A DNA stretch of 36,641 nt from Actinomycetes bacterium (GTDB taxonomy: Bacteria > Actinomycetota > Acidimicrobiia > Acidimicrobiales > RAAP-2): the NCBI GenBank assembly GCA_021815645.1, contig JAKBAB010000009.1, positions 1 through 36,641 of the forward strand, given 5' to 3'. Numbering within the stretch: position 1 is the stretch's first letter; every line of letters starts with the position of its first letter. The notes beneath the pieces are model-generated. The model did not search any database and had not been told where the DNA came from. It was given only the letters and a program-made list of their open reading frames with translations. The translations under genes and the position numbers were made by a program. Positions 32,161 through 36,641 of this stretch are shown in pieces.

Positions 32161-32167
32161 GAGGGGA

Positions 32168-32173
32168 ACCCTA
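32168..32173 (-). promoter_or_regulatory. -10-like TAGGGT before purK
   Basis: TAGGGT on the minus strand, seven bases ahead of the purK GTG. Spacing fits a leaderless transcript for purK-purE. The 200-bp divergent gap to the DoxX-like gene contains nothing else I can identify. Confidence 0.45.
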
Positions 32174-32360
32174 GTGGCGACCGGGCGGGCGACCGTTGCG
32201 CAGGCTCGACGCCTTCGACGGTCCCCACTGGCCCGTCTCTTTGGAAATGGCCACCGTGGACCGTCAATGTGAGCCGCCGTTTGGGCCCGGCGGACGAGAA
32301 CTCCCGTCGGAGCGTGTCCTTCGCTTCGGTACACTGTTCTTCCTGCGAGGTGAGTGATCT

Positions 32361-32729
32361 ATGTCTGCCGTGGCGGCACTTCTATCAATAGTTCTGTTCT
32401 TGGCGTTCGCATCGGCGGGCGCCCAAAAGATTGTTTTCAATCCCACTACCTCGAGGAGTGCGGAACGGCTCGACGTTACCAAGCGGGCCTATCAGCGAAT
32501 TGGCCTGTGTGAGGTCGCGGGCGCCGTAGGGCTCCTCGTGGGCATGGTGGCCAAAGGCCACGCGCCCCTGGCGATCGTCAATGAGGTCGCGGCGGGTGCG
32601 CTGGCACTGTTGATGGCTCTCGCGGTCGCGTGGCACCTTCGTTCACGTGAAACCCTAAAAGCCGTCGCACCGGCGAGCGTTCTCGGAGTCCTCCTGTTGG
32701 TTGAGTTAGTTTTTCGCCTGATCGGGTAG
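32361..32729 (+). CDS. DoxX-like membrane protein
   Basis: A 122-residue protein with four hydrophobic segments (about 3-20, 45-62, 68-88 and 100-121). The pattern LFLAFASAGAQKI near the first helix and the tyrosine/arginine loop before helix two resemble small DoxX/DoxD-like proteins. DoxX family members are linked to oxidoreductase complexes and redox homeostasis in mycobacteria; the role here is inference. The ATG at 32361 has GAGGTGA about seven bases upstream. It is divergent from purK, and its stop abuts the stop of the convergent DsbA-fold gene with no intervening base. Confidence 0.75.
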   Translation: MSAVAALLSIVLFLAFASAGAQKIVFNPTTSRSAERLDVTKRAYQRIGLCEVAGAVGLLVGMVAKGHAPLAIVNEVAAGALALLMALAVAWHLRSRETLKAVAPASVLGVLLLVELVFRLIG

Positions 32730-33326
32730 TTAAAACGGAACCGTGGTGTGTTTGAACTCATTCAGGTCGCGCCGCTGAGTCATCAGGGCCACTAGGGACG
32801 ACACAATCTCGAGAGACTCTTCGGGGCGCGCCGACGGTGCCGTCATGTAACGCACAAAAGTGGCGTCGTTACCGACGACGAAAGTGGGAACTCCAAAAGC
32901 TTCGTATCTTTCGAAGGCGCGGTAGCTTTCACCGATTACGGCGTGGGGGCGGCGGGAGGCCACGTCCTCGAAAACCGAGTCGAGGTCGACGCCGAGCGGT
33001 TCTAGAACCTCCGCAATCTCGGACGCGCGCGTCAGTCGGACCGCACTTTCGTGACGGGCGCGAAAGAGAGCCTCGTGCGCGGCCAAGAAGTGTTCGGCCT
33101 GTAAGTCCCGTACGGAAACGCTCACCGCGAGAGCCAAGAGTTCGTCGTCGCGCGCTGGGTCGTCCCACACGTTTGGTGAGTCGGCCCCCCGGTAACCCTC
33201 ACTCATGGTCCAAGGCACGAAGTTAACTTCGAACTCGCCACCGGCGCGCAGCGCACTGATCACGTGAAGGTGAATATTCTTCGCGAACGGACAGCGGTAA
33301 TCGTAAGAGAGTTGAAATGAAGTCAC
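32730..33326 (-). CDS. DsbA-fold thioredoxin-like protein with a single active-site cysteine
   Basis: A 198-residue cytoplasmic protein; no signal peptide is present. The N-terminal strand and active site read SYDYRCPFAKNIHLHVI. Cys12 is followed by Pro-Phe-Ala rather than a second Cys, so it is a monothiol version of the CxxC site. A helical insertion covers about 50-130 (DDELLALAVSVSVRDLQAEHFLAAH). The cis-proline loop FGVPTFVVG is at 145-152. The plan matches the DsbA/HCCA-isomerase/FrnE superfamily and resembles the mycothiol-linked Rv2466c group, which has CxxC. A role with a low-molecular-weight thiol is inferred. The GTG start follows TAGGCT by six bases. Confidence 0.78.
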   Translation of the reverse strand: MTSFQLSYDYRCPFAKNIHLHVISALRAGGEFEVNFVPWTMSEGYRGADSPNVWDDPARDDELLALAVSVSVRDLQAEHFLAAHEALFRARHESAVRLTRASEIAEVLEPLGVDLDSVFEDVASRRPHAVIGESYRAFERYEAFGVPTFVVGNDATFVRYMTAPSARPEESLEIVSSLVALMTQRRDLNEFKHTTVPF

Positions 33327-33332
33327 CGCGAA

Positions 33333-33338
33333 AGCCTA
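33333..33338 (-). promoter_or_regulatory. -10-like TAGGCT before the DsbA-fold gene
   Basis: TAGGCT on the minus strand, six bases ahead of the GTG at 33326, with no Shine-Dalgarno. Leaderless initiation is likely. Confidence 0.45.
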
Positions 33339-33430
33339 AAGGGCCCGCCGCCTCCACGGTCGCCCGGTGTTATCTCGACCTCGTTCGAGCAAAAGAAGCG
33401 GCCCCGGTAGTCACACGGTGGAGTTTTAAA

Positions 33431-34219
33431 TTAAACGGGAACTGGTACGCCTTCCGCGCGGCAGAGTTCCTTGAAGGAGCAGAATCGACAGGCCCGCGGT
33501 GAGGGAGTCGCGGGAAACTCACCATCGACGTAGTAACGCTGAATTCGTTCCCACGACCTCGTCGCGCTGTCACTTCTGGCCGATACGACGACGTCAGTCA
33601 CAGGGCGTTCTACCGATTCACCGTGGGCGACGTAGAGAAGGCGGATCTTCGTGGGTTGTTCACCGAGGGCCCCGCGGCATAAGACGGCGTAGAGTTCTGA
33701 GTTGGCGAAGGTTTGACTGTCGAAACGGCGGTTGGGCAGTGCGCCGGTTTTGTAATCGACGATGGTGAGTTCGCCCGACTCCTCACGATCGAGACGGTCC
33801 AGGATTCCGAAAAGGGGAGTTCCGTTGACGTCGGCGCCCAGGCGCAGTTCCACTCCCTCGTGGTGAACGGTACGCGGATCTTCCATCTCAAAGTAAGAAA
33901 CAACGATGGCGTCGGTTTCCGAGAGCAGGCGAGCTAGCCGGTCATCCGTTAAGGAGATCTCCTCGCGCACACTGGGCGTTAGGACAGCTTCAGTGGCCGG
34001 CCCGACGAATTCGCGCGCTCGGGCGATGGTCCGCTCCTCAGCGGGCAGCCGGAAAAGCTGTTCGAAGATGAAGTGCGCGAAGCGACCCTTCGCAGATGCG
34101 TAGCTGGCCGGCTGGGGTCGCCGCTCTACAGACGCGTACTGGTAGCGCCGTGGGCACGTTTGAAAATCAGCGAGTCGCGAAGGGGATAGCGACTCGGGAA
34201 GCGGCGAGGTAAAGTTCAC
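33431..34219 (-). CDS. RecB/Cas4-like PD-(D/E)XK nuclease with four-cysteine cluster
   Basis: A 262-residue stand-alone nuclease. Numbering from GTG 34219: LSPSRLADFQTCPRRYQY with Cys22; the nuclease core has an Asp in FGILDRLD and Asp155/Lys157 in VDYKTG; the C-terminal RACRFCSFKELCRAEG has Cys244, Cys247 and Cys253. One N-terminal Cys plus three C-terminal Cys is the arrangement that holds a 4Fe-4S cluster in AddB, Cas4 and related RecB-family exonucleases. Single-domain relatives are common in actinobacteria. No helicase or cas genes lie nearby, so a repair role is inferred, not CRISPR. GTG 34219 is preferred, since TATCGT lies six bases upstream; TTG 34237 is the alternative and adds six residues. 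Confidence 0.88.
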   Translation of the reverse strand: MNFTSPLPESLSPSRLADFQTCPRRYQYASVERRPQPASYASAKGRFAHFIFEQLFRLPAEERTIARAREFVGPATEAVLTPSVREEISLTDDRLARLLSETDAIVVSYFEMEDPRTVHHEGVELRLGADVNGTPLFGILDRLDREESGELTIVDYKTGALPNRRFDSQTFANSELYAVLCRGALGEQPTKIRLLYVAHGESVERPVTDVVVSARSDSATRSWERIQRYYVDGEFPATPSPRACRFCSFKELCRAEGVPVPV

Positions 34220-34225
34220 GCGCTC

Positions 34226-34231
34226 ACGATA
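34226..34231 (-). promoter_or_regulatory. -10-like TATCGT before the nuclease gene
   Basis: TATCGT on the minus strand, six bases ahead of GTG 34219. If used, the TTG at 34237 would not be in the transcript. Confidence 0.4.
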
Positions 34232-34237
34232 GGCCAA

Positions 34238-34250
34238 CCCTGTAACAGGG
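34238..34250. promoter_or_regulatory. 13-bp palindrome in the divergent promoter region
   Basis: CCCTGT-A-ACAGGG, perfect six-base arms around one base, just upstream of the nuclease -10 and 135 bp from the divergent gene at 34385. It could be an operator; no regulator is identified. Confidence 0.3.
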
Positions 34251-34384
34251 CGCCGCTAGTCGAGCCCCGGTTCGAATGCGGTTGTGGACTTGGCTGGCGC
34301 TGCCTAAGGTTTACGCCGATACCGTCGTAAGCCGAAGTGGGAATGACGCGGGCGCGGCGCCTCGGGCCATAAAGATGGGCAACA

Positions 34385-34738
34385 GTGAAACCTACCCGCG
34401 GAGCCAAGCGCGACCACCTCATTCGTACAACCGAGTGGCTCGGCGTGAGCGCCGGCGACGCCGTAGTCGTCGACGGCGTCCGGGAGCGACGACAGAGCTG
34501 GGTCTTCCTCGCTCACGTTAAAAATTCTCTCACTGAGCAGGAGTGGGTGGAAGTGCGCGGCGGCCGCCCGGGGGAGGCTAAGGGCCGAGCCTTTCCTCCG
34601 GAGATGATCTACCCCGCTGGGGCGTTCGTTGGTTCGCGCCGAAAGTGCCCTCCCATCGTTAGTGCTCCGCGGCTGCAATTGGCTAGTCGGACGACACAAC
34701 GAAAGGGGGCGCGCGGGGCGAGCCGAACAGACACCTAG
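34385..34738 (+). CDS. uncharacterised small protein, paralogue A
   Basis: A 117-residue protein without signal peptide or membrane helix. Residues 18-70 hold a conserved core: WLGVSAGDAVVVDGV, ERRQSWVFLAHVKN, EWVEVRGGRPGEAKGRAF. It looks beta-rich and possibly barrel-like, followed by PPEMIYPAG and a basic Arg/Lys/Thr tail. I do not know its function. The same core recurs at 35576-35920, about 32 of 53 residues identical without gaps, so the two are paralogues. The GTG start follows AAAGAT by eight bases and there is no clear Shine-Dalgarno. It is divergent from the RecB-like nuclease. A hairpin follows at 34803. Confidence 0.7.
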   Translation: MKPTRGAKRDHLIRTTEWLGVSAGDAVVVDGVRERRQSWVFLAHVKNSLTEQEWVEVRGGRPGEAKGRAFPPEMIYPAGAFVGSRRKCPPIVSAPRLQLASRTTQRKGARGASRTDT

Positions 34739-34802
34739 ACGGTTGCGACGAACCTAATTTCGGGGGGCTACCTAAAAACGGGCCTCCCAGATCAACTAAG
34801 TG

Positions 34803-34826
34803 ACGGTGTCAGAACTACCACACCGT
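34803..34826. terminator. hairpin between convergent genes
   Basis: Seven-base arms ACGGTGT/ACACCGT with a ten-base loop, four bases beyond the stop of the lipoprotein gene and 64 bp after paralogue A. It could end transcription from either side, but there is no T-tract. Confidence 0.4.
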
Positions 34827-34829
34827 GAG

Positions 34830-35396
34830 TCACTTGACTAATCGAAACGAGCGAACCTCCTCAAGGGCGGCCGTCCTGGTGTACTCGTGCGTGAAGACGA
34901 AATACAGCGTTGTTCCGTCAAGGACGACAAGATTGCCTACTGTGCCGGTGCACTGACCTGACGGATCGCACCCGGGTGTAAATTCCTCGGCTGCCGGGAG
35001 TCCGAACCACTTAATGATTCGACCCCCACGGTTGCTCAAATAGCTTCGCATGAACGGATCGACTCGTCGAGCGGGTACGGAGTTCGTTAGGGAGACGATC
35101 CACACGTCCATTTCCGTTGGGCCGTTGGTTCCACTGGAGTAGATCGTGCTGGACTGGACACCAACTCCGTACTGACGCTCCTTTACTCCGGAGTTCAAGT
35201 AGTAATGGGCTCTCGGCTGGTGTGGAAACGATGCCTTGAACTGCTTGCCCGCAGGTCCCTGTTGCGTTGACACCGCCAACGAGATGGTTGGCCCGATTTG
35301 CGACGCGCAGCCAGCCAAGAGCGCGCCAGAAACCAATACAAATGTCACGACCTTGCATCGATCGAACGTGAGGATCCTTCCAGCCTTGGTTGGCAA
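34830..35396 (-). CDS. predicted lipoprotein, function unknown
   Basis: A 188-residue protein with a type II signal peptide: a basic N-region (KAGRILTFDRCK), a hydrophobic stretch (VVTFVLVSGA) and the lipobox LLAGC with Cys30 as the lipidated residue. The mature part is about 159 residues, rich in Ser, Thr, Gly and Tyr, with two further cysteines close together (CDPSGQC) that may form a disulfide. I recognise no family; the strand-rich pattern suggests an extracytoplasmic beta domain. The TTG start is supported by AGGGAG four bases upstream. The gene lies between the two paralogues A and B and is transcribed against both. Codon use is less GC-biased than the housekeeping cluster. Confidence 0.72.
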   Translation of the reverse strand: MPTKAGRILTFDRCKVVTFVLVSGALLAGCASQIGPTISLAVSTQQGPAGKQFKASFPHQPRAHYYLNSGVKERQYGVGVQSSTIYSSGTNGPTEMDVWIVSLTNSVPARRVDPFMRSYLSNRGGRIIKWFGLPAAEEFTPGCDPSGQCTGTVGNLVVLDGTTLYFVFTHEYTRTAALEEVRSFRLVK

Positions 35397-35575
35397 AACA
35401 CTCCCTTCTGATGTCTCGGCTCAGCCAGCTGGTCGTTGTCGCCGGTGCCGGGCTGGAGAACTGCCACGTCGGGCCCTTCAATCCACGTTATCGAGCTTGA
35501 TCGACCGGAATCTTTTCCGCGACGAAGGGCGAGAGATGCTAGCGCGGCGAGACCACGACGAATTGACGTTCTTTC

Positions 35576-35920
35576 GTGACTAAAACCGCGCCTTTGGTGC
35601 GTTCCGTTGGTTGGCTGGGCGTTAGTTTCGGAGACGCCGTCGCGGTGGAGGGTGTGAAGGAGCGACGCCAACCGTGGGCCTTCGTGGTCCACGTGCGCCA
35701 CCCACTGTGTGGCGAGGAGTCGCTAGAGGTGAGCGGCGGGCGAGCGGAAGAAGCGAGGGGTCGGGTTTTCGTCCGGAGTCAATCTATTTCCCTCGTCGGG
35801 GAGTCGACTCGCTTCCGAAGGAGCGATCGTTGGTTGCGACTCCGTAGCTCCAGTTGGTGGCGAACGTCTCGTCACGAGCGGCTCGCAACGTTGACCACTG
35901 TGCGGATGGCCCGAAGGTAA
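35576..35920 (+). CDS. uncharacterised small protein, paralogue B
   Basis: A 114-residue protein whose residues 13-65 align without gaps to paralogue A at 34385: WLGVSFGDAVAVEGV, ERRQPWAFVVHV, LEVSGGRAEEARGRVF. The conserved EWVEV of copy A is ESLEV here. After the core, copy A has PPEMIYPAG while B reads VRSQSISLVGES and continues into a basic Arg/Trp/Ser-rich tail, which suggests relaxed constraint at the C-terminus. DNA identity is low, so the duplication is not recent. The start GTG has no clear Shine-Dalgarno and no TAnnnT box at the right distance, so it may be weakly expressed or a decaying copy. The 179 bp before it, back to the lipoprotein start, hold nothing I can identify. Confidence 0.55.
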   Translation: MTKTAPLVRSVGWLGVSFGDAVAVEGVKERRQPWAFVVHVRHPLCGEESLEVSGGRAEEARGRVFVRSQSISLVGESTRFRRSDRWLRLRSSSWWRTSRHERLATLTTVRMARR

Positions 35921-35929
35921 CAGGTGGAC

Positions 35930-35948
35930 CTTTTCGATGGTGGAAAAG
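35930..35948 (+). terminator. weak hairpin after paralogue B
   Basis: Arms CTTTTC/GAAAAG with a seven-base loop, ten bases after the stop of paralogue B. The stem is AT-rich and short and has no following T-run. Tentative. Confidence 0.25.
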
Positions 35949-36091
35949 TTAACTGATTGCGTGTTGCTCGGGAGGCCCACTGTTTCTTTAATCGTGGCGC
36001 TGGTGATTAGTTCACGTGACTCTCTGTATGGGGAGCAGTGCTATGTGGCAAGTTCCCTCTGATGAGGTGAAATGAGAGGTTATACAATCCT
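35949..36091. other. non-coding stretch before the phased repeats
   Basis: With its flanks this gene-free interval runs from 35921 to 36181 (261 bp). It is visibly more AT-rich than the rest of the window. It contains a good -10-like TACAAT at 36083-36088 just before the direct repeats, and no credible coding frame on either strand. Confidence 0.5.
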
Positions 36092-36135
36092 CAACGTTTG
36101 AGCAACGTTAAAGCAACGATTTGACAACGACGACT
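36092..36135 (+). promoter_or_regulatory. four direct repeats at 11-bp spacing, putative response-regulator operator
   Basis: CAACG occurs at 36092, 36103, 36114 and 36125, exactly 11 bases apart. The first two are followed by TT, giving a CAACGTT unit with a four-base spacer. The fourth overlaps a TTGACA -35. Tandem seven-base sites on an 11-base step touching the -35 are how OmpR/PhoB-type regulators bind, for example the Streptomyces PHO box. The regulator here is unknown and is not encoded in this window. Confidence 0.5.
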
Positions 36136-36150
36136 CGTCTGTGCAATGGT
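36121..36150 (+). promoter_or_regulatory. promoter upstream of the gene at 36182
   Basis: A perfect TTGACA at 36121-36126, an 18-base spacer and a weak AATGGT at 36145-36150. A good -35 with a poor -10 is the usual form of an activated or tightly regulated promoter. The start codon lies 32 bases further on, behind AGAGG at 36171-36175. Confidence 0.4.
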
Positions 36151-36181
36151 GCGGTCCGCAGGGGCAGATTAGAGGCACGCA

Positions 36182-36550
36182 ATGTCGGAACAGGCCCGCA
36201 CACGGCGAGGCGGACTCACGTCGTCGACTCAAGCGTTGGCGGCGATGTCGAAAGTTCGATTGACTGGTGCCTTTTTTAACTTCTGCTGGACCAGTCATCC
36301 GAAGTTGAGTCGGTTGGTGCGGCCCTACGTTTTCGGGGCCTCTTCAAAGTCCTTAGGGTCTCGGAATTCCTCAAGCTCCCGTTGGACGGTGAGCGAACTT
36401 CGGTCACGGTTTATCACGACGCCGACGCCTATTGCGCGTCGCGCCGTCGTTAAGTGTTGCAGCCCGGCGCGGACGAACGAGTTGTTCGCCGAGTCTGAGT
36501 TGTTCCAAAAAGGAGCTTTCGAGAGAGAGGTCCTTAGCAGTAAAGGGTGA
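36182..36550 (+). CDS. hypothetical protein downstream of the phased repeats
   Basis: A 122-residue basic protein starting at ATG with AGAGG six bases upstream and a TTGACA promoter candidate before that. No family, signal peptide or membrane helix is recognised. Residues 22-50 are moderately hydrophobic (MSKVRLTGAFFNFCW), residues 52-75 are Ser/Arg-rich, and the C-terminus is a plausible amphipathic helix (NELFAESELFQKGAFEREV). Other frames here are also open for 57 and 81 codons (57 on the plus strand, 81 on the minus), so coding status rests mainly on the upstream signals. It may be a real small gene, a decayed one, or chance. Confidence 0.35.
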   Translation: MSEQARTRRGGLTSSTQALAAMSKVRLTGAFFNFCWTSHPKLSRLVRPYVFGASSKSLGSRNSSSSRWTVSELRSRFITTPTPIARRAVVKCCSPARTNELFAESELFQKGAFEREVLSSKG

Positions 36551-36559
36551 TGCTGAGAT

Positions 36560-36591
36560 CCGCGGTCCATCCATGGTCGCCCGTACCGCGG
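36560..36591 (+). terminator. hairpin after the gene at 36182
   Basis: Seven-base arms CCGCGGT/ACCGCGG with an 18-base loop, starting ten bases after the stop at 36550. The long loop and lack of a T-tract make this tentative. Nothing else is visible up to the window end. Confidence 0.25.
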
Positions 36592-36641
36592 GGAGCAAAT
36601 GGCGAACCCGACGCCCTAGTAGTTGTCGATTATCTAATCAA

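Noticed and set aside
34262-34285. GGTTCGAAT resembling a tRNA T-loop
   Set aside because: The flanking bases do not pair into a T-stem and there is no acceptor or anticodon arm around it.
36280-36453. Alternative 57-codon frame within the gene at 36182, reading like protein and adjacent to a run of six T
   Set aside because: A -1 slip at the T-run enters a TAA at once, so a programmed frameshift is not supported, and there is no start codon with a ribosome binding site in this frame.
36325-36570. Minus-strand open frame of 81 codons overlapping the 36182 gene
   Set aside because: No Shine-Dalgarno or promoter-like hexamer at its start and no recognisable family; the plus-strand frame has better upstream signals. 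It remains possible.

Overview
The window is a contiguous piece of a GC-rich actinobacterial chromosome. I would place it in or near the class Acidimicrobiia. That placement is inference from gene order and protein style: high GC, many GTG and TTG starts, a SepIVA-like gene beside coaD, a DUF2469 gene after rplS, and PspAB with HtpX and PspA. No rRNA, tRNA, CRISPR array, insertion sequence or prophage is visible.

Region 1 (1-6.1 kb) holds a small secreted protein, an MFS transporter, a type II NADH dehydrogenase, GTP-dependent PEP carboxykinase, thiL and rpmB. Several convergent pairs here abut with almost no spacer.

Region 2 (6.2-24.6 kb) is a long same-strand housekeeping cluster: fakA/yloV-like, recG, rsmD, coaD, a SepIVA/DivIVA-like gene, yceD, rpmF, plsX, acpP, rnc, mutM, smc, ftsY, ffh, rpsP, khpA, rimM, trmD, rplS, a DUF2469 gene and an unrecognised gene. 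It links lipid precursor supply (PlsX, ACP, the FakA-like protein), ribosome and rRNA/tRNA maturation (RsmD, RNase III, RimM, TrmD, L32, S16, L19), chromosome handling (Smc, RecG, MutM), and the signal recognition particle with its receptor. Many junctions overlap by 1-8 bases.

Region 3 (24.6-34.2 kb) is mixed. It contains a PPOX-fold flavoprotein, endonuclease IV with a striking histone-H1-like lysine-rich tail, fumarase C, a small membrane protein, a pspA-htpX-pspAB envelope-stress operon, a purK-purE operon in which purE is frameshifted as read, a DoxX-like membrane protein, a DsbA-fold protein with one active-site cysteine, and a RecB/Cas4-like nuclease with four cysteines.

Region 4 (34.3-36.6 kb) is sparser and looks accessory. 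Two diverged paralogues of an unrecognised ~115-residue protein flank a lipoprotein. They are followed by four CAACG direct repeats at exact 11-bp spacing that run into a TTGACA promoter, ahead of a small gene of unknown function.

Across the window many genes that begin transcription units have a TAnnnT hexamer 6-9 bases before the start codon and no Shine-Dalgarno sequence. This suggests widespread leaderless transcription and helped decide several starts. The most unusual features are the endonuclease IV tail with its DNA-level repeats, the phased repeats at 36.1 kb, the paralogue/lipoprotein block and the purE frameshift.
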